Shown here: in pieces, positions 53,306 to 62,734 of the stretch
How positions within the stretch are numbered: position 1 is the first letter of the stretch
Layout of the letters: every line of letters begins with the position of its first letter
Assembly: GCA_905182165.1 (NCBI GenBank)
Contig: CAJJAK010000009.1
Coordinates: forward strand, 82,596-146,595
Reading direction: 5' to 3'
DNA: 64,000 nt
Source of the DNA: an uncultured Paracoccaceae bacterium
Lineage (GTDB): Bacteria > Pseudomonadota > Alphaproteobacteria > Rhodobacterales > Rhodobacteraceae
Notes under the pieces: model-generated
What the model saw: the letters and a program-made list of their open reading frames with translations, nothing else
Databases searched by the model: none
What the model was told of the DNA's origin: nothing
Program-made: the position numbers and the translations under genes

Positions 53306-53890
53306 ATGACTGAAGGTTCTTTTGATATATTTTTAGCTGATGGTGATTTCCTCCAGAAAAGCTCCGCTTTAGTGCTAAATGCTGATTTTAGACCACTTTC
53401 ATATTTTCCATTATCATTATGGACATGGCAAGACTCAATTAAAGCCAGTATTTCAAATAGAGTTAATATCCTTGCAGAATATGACGAAGTAGTAAGGTCA
53501 CCTTCTGTGGAGATAAAAATTCCTTCTGTAGTTGTTTTGAAGGAGTATATACGGCCCAATAGCGCTAGCGCTTTCACGCGGTTCAATTTATTTTTACGAG
53601 ACGAATTTAAATGCCAATATTGTGGTTCAAAGGGTGAAATGACTTTTGACCACATTATTCCAAGATCAAAAGGTGGCAAAACAACGTGGAAAAACGTGGT
53701 AGCTTCTTGCCAAAAATGCAATTTAATGAAAGGTTCCAGAAGTCTTCAAAAAGCTGGGTTAAATTTAAAGCAGCAACCAAAAAAACCAGATCCTGAATAT
53801 TTAAGAAATCAAGGGCGAAAGTTTCCACCTAATTACCTTCATGAGAGTTGGATGGATTATCTTTACTGGGATGCTGAGTTAAAGGCTTGA
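53306..53890 (+). CDS. HNH endonuclease family protein
   Basis: A 194-residue protein with a C-terminal zinc-binding HNH domain: CQYCGSKG, FDHIIPRSKGGK (catalytic His and metal Asp), an Asn at KNVVASCQKCNLMKG, and its CxxC partner. The N-terminal 90 residues (ALVLNADFRPLSYFPLSLW) are the conserved domain seen in alphaproteobacterial stand-alone HNH proteins. Its biological target is unknown, and the gene is widespread in ordinary chromosomes, so it does not by itself indicate a mobile intron. A good AAGGAG lies 7 bases before ATG 53306. Confidence 0.87.
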   Translation: MTEGSFDIFLADGDFLQKSSALVLNADFRPLSYFPLSLWTWQDSIKASISNRVNILAEYDEVVRSPSVEIKIPSVVVLKEYIRPNSASAFTRFNLFLRDEFKCQYCGSKGEMTFDHIIPRSKGGKTTWKNVVASCQKCNLMKGSRSLQKAGLNLKQQPKKPDPEYLRNQGRKFPPNYLHESWMDYLYWDAELKA

Positions 53891-53930
53891 AATAATTTTT
53901 GAAAATAGCACTTAAAAGAAGGTAATAATA

Positions 53931-55078
53931 TTGGAAGATACAGACAAACTTGTTGGTTTTGAAATTACTGAAGATTTTGAGCAGGTTTTAATCAAATAAA
54001 TGATATTTTTTCTCGTGCATTTTGGGATGAAACAATAATGTCAAAAGATACAGAGGCGTTTTTTGATAGTTATCGTTCTAACTTTACAGCGAAACGCGTA
54101 GATGGGTTTAATCAGAAGGATTTCGCTCTGAGAAATGCGTCTTGGCTTATTTCTGATTTAATTTCAAATAGAGGCTCCAAAGAAGGGATGCGTGAGGGTT
54201 TTCAATCAGCTATCCAAAATGATACTGGAGTAGCAAAAAACAAAGTAATTGTTGATGATTTAAGTAAGCAGTCTGCGGAAATAAAACATGTTGCAAAGTT
54301 ATTTGGTGCGGACCTAGTCGGAATAACTTCGTCTGATACTAGGTGGCATTATAGTCATCGTGTGGATACGAAAAATTTTGAAGCTGTTTCAAATGATCTA
54401 CCGGCTGCTTGCAACAGAGTTATAGTAATGGCTCATTCGATGGATTTTGATTTAGTAGAAACTTATCCTTCTGCTTTGGCTGGAGCATCATCGGGGAGAG
54501 AGTACAGCCATGAAGCAGCTATTTGCATGCAATTAGCTGCTTACATAAGAGGATTAGGATATGAAGCAATAGCTTCAATGAATGATACCGCGTTGGTAAT
54601 CCCCTATGCCATTAAGGCGGGTCTTGGCGAGTATGGAAGAAATCAGATGGTAATAACTCCAGAATTTGGCCCAAGAGTACGGTTTTCAAAAATCTTTACA
54701 TCACTGCCGTTGGAAATTGATATTCCAACTGCGTTGGGTATCAAAGAATATTGTCATAGCTGCACAAAATGTGCCTCAGCTTGTCCTCCAAAAGCTTTAC
54801 CCTTTGGGGAGCCTAATGAAAAAAAAGATAGTAATTCAACAATTAAAGGTGTGAAAAAATGGTCAGCAAATTGCTAAAAAATGTTTTTCTTTCTGGGCAA
54901 GTCTCAGCAGTGATTGTGCCATTTGCATGCGGGTCTGCCCTTTCAATCGCGATTTTACGCAAACTCGCCACAAGCTTTGGTTAAAACTCGCCCTTTCCCC
55001 ATTACGGCGTTTGGCACTTTGGCTGAGGACTCTAGCAAACCGAGAAAAAGATTAAAGCCAAGTGAGTGGTGGAGTTAA
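53931..55078 (+). CDS. Reductive-dehalogenase-like corrinoid/iron-sulfur protein (three frame breaks)
   Basis: The joined protein has about 382 residues. The region AGLGEYGRNQMVITPEFGPR followed by VRFSKIFTSLPLE is the corrinoid-binding core signature of the PceA/RdhA family. It continues YCHSCTKCASACPPKALPFG (first [4Fe-4S] set), GVKKW and, after a frame break near 54865, FWASLSSDCAICMRVCPFNR (second set). Epoxyqueuosine reductase (QueG) shares the fold, but the GVKKW...FW...CAICMRVCPFN order is that of RdhA-like proteins. There is no Tat leader and no C-terminal flavin/ferredoxin reductase domain as in NpRdhA-type enzymes. Breaks: near 53985, 54865, 55055. The TTG start at 53931 follows AAGAAGG. 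About 2.7 kb after the cobalamin genes. Confidence 0.75.
54890..55010. other. GC-rich patch in the 3' part of the RdhA-like gene
   Basis: About 50% G+C here versus about 38% just upstream. It begins at the frame break (near 54865) and covers the second Fe-S cluster region. Composition changes abruptly, as in the mttB and cobB patches. Confidence 0.5.
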
Positions 55079-55943
55079 TTACTTTTTTTTGCCTCACCTC
55101 GGATATTAGCATAATTAGCCAGAAATATTATTACCGCTCCAATAATCACAAAAATGGTTAAAGGTTCGCCATAAAAAACCATTCCAATTATTGCTATTAT
55201 TGGTAATCGAGCAAAGTCCATTGGTGTAACTATTGTAGCTGGAGCGTATGATAAAGCTTTTGTTAATGAAAAATGAGCTAGTAATCCACAGCAACCAATT
55301 ACAAAAAGCCATGGTAAAGTGGAGCTGTTTGGTAGTTTGAAATCACCATCATACCCAGCGCAAATTATGCCAAAAACTAATTGCATTGAAGTTAGCCAAA
55401 ATAATATGTCAGTGATTTGCTTGTTTTGACAGTACTTCGGTTGTTATTGACGTAAATGCTCCATCAGTAGTAACAGACGTTCAATGCAATAATCCCTATA
55501 CTGATAGGTTCCATACCTGGCCTTGCTACCAATAAAATCCCACAAAATCCTATAATTGCAGAGCCAATCCTTATTGGTGTTAATTTTTCTGAAAGAAAAA
55601 ATGGTGCGCATATTGCCACCCAGATTGGCACTGAAAACTCAAAGGCAAATAGTTGTGCTAAAGGTATTAAAGTTAACGCAAAAAACCATAAATTCTGCCC
55701 AATGAAGTGTCCTAAATTTCGAACAAAATGTAACTTTAATTTCTTAAAACGCAGTTTTTTTAGGTTTCCTGTGGCAGATCCAATTATGACGACAATAATC
55801 ACGCCGATAACAGACCTATAGGTCATTATTTCGAAAGTATCTAATTGGAAGCTGATAGCACGACCAGAAATTGCCATAATTGTGAATGAAAATATAACAC
55901 CACACATGTAAAATGCAGCTACGAGTGGGCGAGATTTTTCCAA
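55075..55943 (-). CDS. DMT superfamily (EamA) transporter (frame break near 55390-55465)
   Basis: About ten hydrophobic helices in two EamA halves, some 288 residues after joining. The N-terminal half runs from VAAFYMCGVIFSFTIMAISG to GSAIIGFCGILLVARPG, and the second half shows CCGLLAHFSLTKALSYAPATIV and FARLPIIAIIGMVFYGEPLT, the typical RhaT/EamA C-terminal pattern. The frame is lost between 55390 and 55465. Substrate unknown: the family exports amino acids and other metabolites. Its stop overlaps the convergent RdhA-like stop by 4 bases. Confidence 0.82.
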
Positions 55944-55984
55944 TTATATTCCTTACGCTTCAAGTCGAATTTCAATATTATAAG

Positions 55985-56440
55985 TTAAAGCCATCTTGTA
56001 ACTTTGTTGCAATAAGATAGGTATTCGTCTTTAAATAATGCGTTCATCGTTCGTTCTTCAGGGGTTATTTGATATTTATTTAAGTACAAGACGAATGTTG
56101 GAATTATTAAAAAACCAAACCAAGAACCTAAAAATATTGAGATCCCACATAATATGCCAACTAACCCTAGATACATTGGATTGCGTGAGACAGAATAAGT
56201 TCCTGTTGTTACTAATTTAGTAGCTAATTTGGGGTTTATTGGGTTAACAGAAGTTTCAGCATGATTAAATTTCTTTATTGAAATTACTATTAAGGTAAAA
56301 GAAAGAGTTAAAAATAATATTGCTATTAATTTAGCACCATAAAACTCGAATGGATCAATTGTTGTGGATGATGCGCTTATTATAACTCCACTGATTGTTG
56401 CAACAATCGGTGGCGGAATTTTGGTTTCTAAATTCATCAT
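55985..56440 (-). CDS. Isoprenylcysteine carboxyl methyltransferase/phospholipid methyltransferase-like membrane protein
   Basis: The 151-residue (from ATG 56440) membrane protein has several helices and the ICMT/PEMT SAM-binding signature: LVTTGTYSVSRNPMYLGLVGI (the R-N/H-P-x-Y/M-x-G box) and, near the C-terminus, EERTMNALFKDEYLSYCNKVTRWL (E-E-x-x-x-x-x-F-x-x-x-Y-x-x-Y-x-x-x-x-x-R-W), which is diagnostic. A longer in-frame start at 56485 exists, but the family begins near the conserved IPPP, as here. The substrate is probably a membrane lipid or small molecule; unknown. Confidence 0.8.
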   Translation of the reverse strand: MMNLETKIPPPIVATISGVIISASSTTIDPFEFYGAKLIAILFLTLSFTLIVISIKKFNHAETSVNPINPKLATKLVTTGTYSVSRNPMYLGLVGILCGISIFLGSWFGFLIIPTFVLYLNKYQITPEERTMNALFKDEYLSYCNKVTRWL

Positions 56441-56567
56441 AATTTCAATCTTTTCGAATTTTTTATAAAATAACATTAAAGCCATCTTGCAAAGTATATT
56501 TATTTGAACATTATATCATTTGGAAGATAAAGGTAATTAAATAATAGCGTTTTAGATGGGGTTTTAT

Positions 56568-58067
56568 ATGACTAATGTTTTGGCGGAATTGGAAAATGTC
56601 AGCGAGAAGTTTTATTCTGATGGAGAATTTCACAAAAGTGAAGGAGTTAATGGTTTCAACGTGATCGATCCTGCTACTGAGGTGGTTATTGGTAGCGTTT
56701 TAGAAACGACTAATTCTGAAATTGATATGATTATTGATCGTTGTAATGTCACACAAAAAAAATGGTGGAAAGTGATGTCTGCTGTTGATCGTGCTCACTC
56801 TATGCACGAAGTAGCAGCTAAGATAGAAAAGATGAAACCATTGTTAGCAGAATCGGTCCGAGAGAAATGGGTAAACCCTTGGCGGCTCCCCGCGCTTGTC
56901 TAATTAGTTAACAAACTCTGCAGAAATTGGTCGATCAGATATGGGGCGCGTGATGGGGCCTGCTGTGGCTGGTCAGTTTCATTATACGATCAAAAAACCG
57001 GTTGGAACGGTAGCCTTTATTATGCCATTTAATTTTCCGTTAGTTTTACTTGCTTGGGAGGCGGGTGCGGCTTTAGCGGGAGGTAATGCGTGTATTGTTA
57101 AACCATCGGAATATACGACTTTAACTACAATGTTATTTGCCCAAGCTTTTGATCATCTTCCCAACGGATTATTTCAAGTTGTTTCTGGTGGTGGCGCAGT
57201 TGGGGAATATTTGGTTGCACACTCTGATACCCATGGCGTGGCTTTCACAGGATCCATTCCGATTGGAAGATCAGTTTCAAGGACATGTGGTGATTTAATG
57301 AAGCCTGCTCTTATTGAGACTTCTGGAAATGATCCTTTTTTAGTTATGCCTTCGGCTTCTCTAGACATTGCTGCGCGTGCTGCCGCATTTTCAGCCTATA
57401 TGAATTGCGGTCAGATTTGTGTATCAGCAGAACGCTTTTTTGTTCATGAAAAAATTCATGATGAATTCGTTGAAAAATTAGTTAACGAGACTAAAAAAGT
57501 TAGAGTCGGAAATGGTTTGGATAAAGTTGATATGGGCCCACTTGTGTCTTCTAAAGAACGGGACAGGTATGAAAAACTGTTAGCTAATGCTTCCAACCAA
57601 GGAGCAAATGCAATTATTGGAGGTGGAAGACCAGCTGAATTTAATCAAGGATGGTTCGTTGACGCAACAGTATTGGTGGATTGTCACGTCTGAAATGGAT
57701 ATATTTAATCCCCAATTAGATCATTGAGGATATTTGCAAAGTTTCAGATTTTGATGAGGCATTATCTTTAGCTAATAATGCGAGTAACGCACTAGGTGCT
57801 AACATTTATACAAAAGATTTAAGTGAAGGTATTAGAGCGACGGAAGAACTAGATGGTGGCATGGTTTGGGTAAATGCTCCACTGCTAGATAATGATGCAG
57901 GGCCATTCGGTGGATCTAAAATGAGTGGCATTGGTAGGCAATTGGGCCCTGAAGGAATCGATACGTTTAGAGAAACTAAAATGATAATGATCGACCCTGA
58001 TTCCCAACCTCAAGATTTCTGGTGGTTTCCTTACTCAGATAATGAAATGTACCCAAATGAAAAATAA
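56568..58067 (+). CDS. Aldehyde dehydrogenase family protein (two frame-disturbed regions)
   Basis: NAD(P)-dependent ALDH of about 500 residues. Landmarks: NVIDPATEVVIGSV, then after a disturbed stretch (56860-56940) TIKKPVGTVAFIMPFNFPLV (cofactor pocket with Asn), GNACIVKPSEYTTLT, VAFTGSIPIGRSVS, the general-base Glu in PALIETSGNDPF, and the nucleophilic Cys in MNCGQICVSAERFFVHE. The cofactor-associated ELGGK motif is here ETSGND, an unusual variant. A second disturbed region lies near 57690-57730. The C-terminus contains GGMVWVNAPLLDNDAGPFGG and a conserved LGPEGIDTFRETK. The family includes betaine-aldehyde and semialdehyde dehydrogenases; substrate unknown. Linked to a thiolase gene downstream. 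Confidence 0.85.
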
Positions 58068-58220
58068 ATCTAGAGATTTTATTGGCTGGATACTTTTTCT
58101 AATATCTGCTTTAGGCTTTTGTATTGCTAGTGTCGGAACTTTTGGGCGATGTTTGGGAGCGTCTTTTTTTTAATGGGATGTATAGTATTTTTGATACCTT
58201 TTCTTAAAAAAAATGGGTGA
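58057..58220 (+). CDS. Small membrane protein overlapping the ALDH gene (frame-disturbed)
   Basis: ATG 58057 lies inside the ALDH 3' end (ATGAAAAATAA) and begins MKNKSRDFIGWILFLISALG, then FCIASVGTFG, one hydrophobic helix. A poly-T region (58165-58172) disturbs the frame. In another phase it reads LMGCIVFLIPFLKKNG and stops at 58220. The combined product is a roughly 53-residue protein with two helices. The overlap and the absence of any other gene in the 184 bases before the thiolase gene support it. No family recognised. Confidence 0.45.
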
Positions 58221-58251
58221 TTTTATTTAAATTATATTTGTGGAGATTAAA

Positions 58252-59409
58252 ATGGGTGTGAGAATTGTAGGATGGGGACACACAAAGTTTGGCCGCTTAG
58301 AAGATAATTTGGAACAATTGATAGTTAGTCAGCAAGGGAAGCAATTGACTCATTCTGGTGTCGATCCTGCTGTCATAGATGGAATTTGGTTGGCTCACTA
58401 TAATGGTGGCCTCGTCAAAGATGGTTTTCCTTCTTCTTTAGCGCTACAAATCGATCCTAAACTTCGTTTTACACCATCTACTAGATTGGAAAACGCCTGT
58501 GCTTCTGGTTCAGCCGCTATTCACGGTGCTCGTAATGCAATCAATGCAGGAACGGCAAAAACTGCTCTTGTTATTGGTGTTGAGAAGATGACTGAGCAAG
58601 ATACAAAAGGGGTTACTGAATCTTTAATGACGGCTTCCTATCAAGCAGAAGAAAGTGATGTATCTTTTCCCCAAGTATTTGGACAGTTTGCAAATTCTTA
58701 CTTTCAAAAGTATGGGAATAAATCAGAAGTATTAGCAAAAATTGCAGCAAAAAACCATAAAAACTCTGTTAATAATCCACTCGCACAAATGCAAAAAGAT
58801 GTTGGTTTTGATTTTTGCAATAATGTAAGTGACCGTAATCCAATGGTAGCACCCCCATTAAGATTAACAGATTGTTCATTAATTTCTGATGGTGCTGCCG
58901 CCTTAGTAATGGTATCGGATGATTTGGAAAATAATTTCGAAAAAAGTGTTAAGTTTAGATCTGCCATTCAGGTAAATGACTTTTTACCTATGTCTCGCAG
59001 AGATATTTTGAAATTTGAGGGACCAGCTAAAGCATTTTTTGACGCATATGAGGTCGCTGGAATTACTGTTGAAGATATAGATTTTGCTGAGGTTCATGAT
59101 TGTTTTACAATTGCAGAGTTATTGGTCTACGAAGCAATGGGATTAACTAAATTAGGGCAGGGTGATCGCGCAATTTTAGATGGAACTGTTTATTCTGACG
59201 GTGCTTTACCTGTTAATTTATCTGGAGGGCTTAAAGCTAAGGGGCATCCAGTAGGAGCTACTGGTGTTTCCATGCATGCTTTGACGTCAGCTCAGCTAAC
59301 AGGATCAGCAGGATTGATGCAGAAAAAAGAGGCTAATATTGGATGTATTTTTAATATGGGTGGCTCTGGAGTTGCAAATTATTGCTCAATTCTAGAAGCT
59401 GCCAAATAG
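58252..59409 (+). CDS. Thiolase family protein, SCP2-type acetyl-CoA acetyltransferase
   Basis: Intact 385-residue thiolase-fold protein. It shows the nucleophilic Cys in LENACASGSAAIHGA, a catalytic His in VHDCFTIAELL and GHPVGATGVSMHALT, while the second Cys motif of ordinary thiolases is replaced by FNMGGSGVAN. This is the SCP-x/non-specific lipid-transfer thiolase pattern. The family acts in beta-oxidation-like degradation. I use ATG 58252 because GTGGAGATTAAA precedes it. The cluster ALDH, small membrane protein, thiolase suggests oxidation of an aldehyde to an acyl chain that is then thiolysed, but no acyl-CoA ligase is present here. Confidence 0.88.
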   Translation: MGVRIVGWGHTKFGRLEDNLEQLIVSQQGKQLTHSGVDPAVIDGIWLAHYNGGLVKDGFPSSLALQIDPKLRFTPSTRLENACASGSAAIHGARNAINAGTAKTALVIGVEKMTEQDTKGVTESLMTASYQAEESDVSFPQVFGQFANSYFQKYGNKSEVLAKIAAKNHKNSVNNPLAQMQKDVGFDFCNNVSDRNPMVAPPLRLTDCSLISDGAAALVMVSDDLENNFEKSVKFRSAIQVNDFLPMSRRDILKFEGPAKAFFDAYEVAGITVEDIDFAEVHDCFTIAELLVYEAMGLTKLGQGDRAILDGTVYSDGALPVNLSGGLKAKGHPVGATGVSMHALTSAQLTGSAGLMQKKEANIGCIFNMGGSGVANYCSILEAAK

Positions 59410-59451
59410 TATATAACTATACATATCAAGACCAATTATCGCATACGATAC

Positions 59452-59933
59452 TTATAAAAGCAGCTCTTCAACAATGGGGTAGTATCTAGTCGCTTCTTTT
59501 ATTAAGGAGTTTGCTGTGAGGGCCTTAACACTATAAACTTCACATTCATTGTTATATTTTGATTTAATTCTATTTAACAATTGATCAAAATCACCATCAC
59601 CTGAAACTAATACAATAATATCTGAAGTTTCTGCCATTTCCATTATATCAATTGCTATACCAACATCCCAGTCTGCTTTAGCGGTACCATCCATGCGAGT
59701 AATATAAGGTTTTAGTTTAACACTAAAACCAATTGCCCGAAGGATGTTTTGAAATTCAGTTTGTTTTTGGTCATTTCGGTATGTAGCGTAAGCAATGGCA
59801 GCAACAACCTCCCTATCATAGGTTATTTTCTTCCAGAATTTATTATAATCAAAGTTTCGTTTATAAAATTTATCTAACTGGAGAGTATCAATAAAAAAAG
59901 TGCAAAAATTGATACTGTTTTTTGTTCAGACAT
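59452..59933 (-). CDS. NYN domain (LabA/DUF88-like) nuclease-fold protein (one frame break near 59900)
   Basis: About 160 residues of a PIN-like NYN fold. After the frame break in a poly-T run near 59900, the protein reads FFIDTLQLDKFY (the first acidic site), AAIAYATYRNDQKQTEFQNI, KADWDVGIAIDIMEMAETSD and IIVLVSGDGDFDQLLNRIKS, the diagnostic SGDGDF motif with catalytic Asp residues. LabA-like proteins are thought to be RNases or to act in regulation; function is unknown. ATG 59933 (MSEQKTVSIF) is the likely start. A tiny unassigned in-frame ORF (MPYRVEIVGKPKFY) lies just upstream at about 59950-60015. Confidence 0.75.
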
Positions 59934-60106
59934 GGATTGAGTGGTTCATATAAATATTGGTCCCTTTGAATAAAATTTAGGTTTACCTACAATTTCAACT
60001 CTGTAAGGCATTAATTTGCAAGACAGATCTTCTTTCTTTTTCCTAAATTGATCTCAATTACAAGTTTGATTGTTGAAGATAACAATATTTTTCTTTTCCC
60101 TCATCA

Positions 60107-60604
60107 TTATAAACTCAAAAAAGCATTTGCATAAGTAATTTTTGATTTCAAATTAATTAAACAGCCTTTAGTTAATTCTAGTTGTTGAAAATGTTCAGCA
60201 CTGTAATCGCTCTCAAGGTCTGAGATAATAAAATTGAATTTTTTGTAGTAATTAGGGTTTCCTAACAGAAATAATGCATCTATTTTCATTTCTTGACTCT
60301 TTTTGATAGCTTCGTGCATTAATTGAGTGCCTACCCCAGAAGACTGATGATCAGGTAATACTGAAAGAGGTGCAACCCCACCACAGAACAATCCAACATC
60401 AGGTTCCATCGTTAATTTTGAAACCACAATATTTCCTACAATGATATCTGATGTTTCAATTACAAGATTGATCAACACATCCTCGTCAGAAATTAATTGT
60501 TTAACTAGGTCATCTCTTCTTTCTTTTTTAGAAATTAAATTAAAAACTTCTTTGCCAACTTTCAAGGTCCTGCTTATTATTCTCATTTTACTGTTCAAAT
60601 TCAC
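60107..60604 (-). CDS. GNAT family N-acetyltransferase
   Basis: A 165-residue acetyltransferase: the core has IVGNIVVSKLTMEP, GLFCGGVAPLSVLPDHQSSG and the acetyl-CoA binding motif HQSSGVGTQLMHEAI, followed by DALFLLGNPNYYKKFNF. This pattern resembles the YhbS-like group, which acts on unknown small molecules or proteins. The proper start may be the internal Met near 60586. No frame break. It lies between the NYN gene and the guaA 3'-end duplicate, so it marks the ordinary chromosome beyond the putative integration scar. Confidence 0.75.
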   Translation of the reverse strand: MNLNSKMRIISRTLKVGKEVFNLISKKERRDDLVKQLISDEDVLINLVIETSDIIVGNIVVSKLTMEPDVGLFCGGVAPLSVLPDHQSSGVGTQLMHEAIKKSQEMKIDALFLLGNPNYYKKFNFIISDLESDYSAEHFQQLELTKGCLINLKSKITYANAFLSL

Positions 60605-60703
60605 TTTTATTAAAAATTTATTTAAATTTAATTTGTAGCTTTAATTGTAAAATTTATCAAAATATGTTCCTATTTCTTTTCTTTAACATTCCAACTTTTT
60701 TTT

Positions 60704-60733
60704 ATTCCCACTCAATAGTTCCAATACTGTAAG
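60704..60733 (-). repeat. Second copy of the guaA 3' end (putative attachment-site repeat)
   Basis: Bases 60705-60722 read, on the minus strand, GGAACTATTGAGTGGGAA, matching guaA bases 60988-61005 at 15 of 18 positions. Both encode Gly-Thr-Ile-Glu-Trp-Glu followed by a TAA stop, the universal C-terminus of GMP synthase. The copies lie about 283 bases apart in direct orientation and flank a 73-codon ORF. The 3' end of guaA is a known integration site of genomic islands, so this looks like attL/attR of a degraded or tiny element. Confidence 0.6.
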
Positions 60734-60756
60734 TTATTGATAACATTAATGTAATT

Positions 60757-60978
60757 TTAGACTATGTAACATCTATGTAACTTTACTTCTATGTGTTGTT
60801 CGTAATAATTTTCACGCTCAGACTTCAACATTCCTGCGGTATCATCGACGAACTTATTTCTGTCCATTCGTGTTTTAAAAATCCAAATACAAACAGTGTC
60901 ATTACTGTGATAAATCGCTTTCAGTTCATCATCAATATCACATACACTTTGTGGTATATCTACTTGAATACAAATCAT
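60757..60978 (-). CDS. Small ORF between the two guaA 3'-end copies, unknown function
   Basis: Seventy-three codons, starting 7 bases downstream of the guaA stop: MICIQVDIPQSVCDIDDELK and on to LHRCYIV. It contains many charged residues and four Cys but no motif I know. It has no visible strong ribosome-binding site of its own other than the end of guaA. Its position exactly between the two copies of the guaA 3' end suggests that it arrived with an integrated element. It may equally be non-coding, since AT-rich DNA gives such frames by chance. Confidence 0.4.
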   Translation of the reverse strand: MICIQVDIPQSVCDIDDELKAIYHSNDTVCIWIFKTRMDRNKFVDDTAGMLKSERENYYEQHIEVKLHRCYIV

Positions 60979-60984
60979 TTTTAT

Positions 60985-62533
60985 TTACTCCCACTCTATG
61001 GTTCCTGGTGGTTTTGACGTAATGTCGTAGGTTACCCTATTAATACCTTTAACCTCATTTACAATTCTGGTTGCGGTTTGACTTAAGAAGTCATGAGAGA
61101 AAGGATAATAATCTGCGGTCATTCCATCCACGGATGTGACCGCTCTTAATGCACAAGCAAAATCGTATGTTCTGCCATCCCCCATTACTCCAACAGTGCG
61201 AACTGGAAGAATAACTACAAAAGCTTGCCAGATTTCATTGTAAAGATTGTGTTTTTTAATTTGGTCGATGTACACAGCGTCTGCCTGGCGTAAAATGTCT
61301 AATTTTTGTTGAGTAATTGCGCCTGGGCACCTAATCGCCAAACCTGGACCTGGAAAGGGATGTCTTCCAATGAAGCTTTCTGGGATGCCTAGCTCTCGTC
61401 CTAGTGCCCTTACTTCATCTTTAAATAACTCTCGTAACGGCTCAACTAACTTTAGTCCCATTTTTTTTGGTAACCCACCAACATTATGATGTGATTTTAT
61501 AGTTGAAGAGGGTCCACCACTAAAAGACACTGACTCAATTACATCTGGATATAGGGTGCCTTGTGCTAGAAAATCTACGTTTTCAATTTGGGAAGCATAT
61601 TTTTGAAATACATCTATAAATAACTTACCAATTGTTTTTCTTTTTTGTTCTGGGTCAGATTTTCCTTTTAATTCGTTTAGGAAGAGATTTTGTTCGTCTG
61701 CATGAATTAGTTTAATATTGTAGTTGTCTCTGAACATAGAAACTACTTCGTCAGCCTCGTTCGACCTCAATAGGCCATTATCAACAAATATACAGGTAAG
61801 TTGGTCACCAATGGCTAGATGTAATAATATAGCAGTTACAGAACTGTCAACTCCTCCTGACAATCCGCAGATAACTATCAATTGCAGCAACAAGTTTTTT
61901 GTCATCTGCTTGAGTCATTTTAGTAGAACCACCAGTAAAGCCAGATAGTTTTACAAAATTCTTTAATAAGAGTTTTACTTGTGGAGTGTGATGCACCTCT
62001 GGATGAAATTGAACAGCAAAAAACCGTTTTTTTTCGTCACCGATAATGGCATAAGGTGCGTTAGGAGAGGTTGCATATACATTAAATCCAGGAGCGATCT
62101 CACTTACATGATCACCGTGTGACATCCAAACTTGTTCTTCATTTTCCTGGAACCAACCTTCTAATAAATCACATTTATCCCTGCTTTTTGATACGAAAGC
62201 ACGACCAAACTCTGAAGTGTTTACACCACGCTCTACTTTACCTCCTAAACACTGCATCATTATCTGTTGACCATAACATATTCCTAGGATTGGGATATCT
62301 AGATCAAATATGATAGCTGGTGGTTTTGGATGGTTATCATCCAGTACACTTGCAGGTCCTCCCGACAATATCACGGCTTTTGGTGCAAAAGCTTTCAGAA
62401 ATGTTTCGTCTACCTTGTTGAAAGCATGTATTTCGCAGTAAACACTCAATTCACGTAAACGACGAGCGATTAATTGAGTAACTTGAGATCCAAAATCAAT
62501 AATTAGCAGTTTTTGATGAGGAGTTTTTTCCAT
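60985..62533 (-). CDS. guaA: GMP synthase (glutamine-hydrolysing) (one frame break near 61870)
   Basis: GuaA converts XMP to GMP. The N-terminal glutaminase domain has [32 protein letters not shown] and the nucleophile in [17 protein letters not shown], then [13 protein letters not shown] (His/Glu). After the break near 61870 the synthetase domain shows [16 protein letters not shown] (ATP pyrophosphatase P-loop), [36 protein letters not shown] and the C-terminal KPPGTIEWE. About 515 residues, normal length. The last residues recur about 280 bases downstream (60704-60733), an att-like duplication. It diverges from the mttB homologue. Confidence 0.95.
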
Positions 62534-62734
62534 AGTTACGGGTTAATGATACAGTTGTGATAATTCAAGGATTTAAAGCAATATTGTGTAGTTTAAAATT
62601 TTCATGTCGTTTTATGCTCAAACGTGGCGAAAATACACTTACGGTTTTTAACTTTTATATTAAACGTACTATATTTAATTTTTTAATAATATGATCTATT
62701 ATTGTTAAATATTTGTATAACTAAGGATTGATTT

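Noticed and set aside
53306..53890. HNH gene as a homing endonuclease of an intron
   Set aside because: It is a free-standing intact gene with its own ribosome-binding site, and the N-terminal domain is the common alphaproteobacterial housekeeping type.
53931..55078. Epoxyqueuosine reductase (QueG)
   Set aside because: QueG shares the fold, but the GVKKW...FW...CAICMRVCPFN sequence order is of the RdhA family. I keep QueG as the main alternative.
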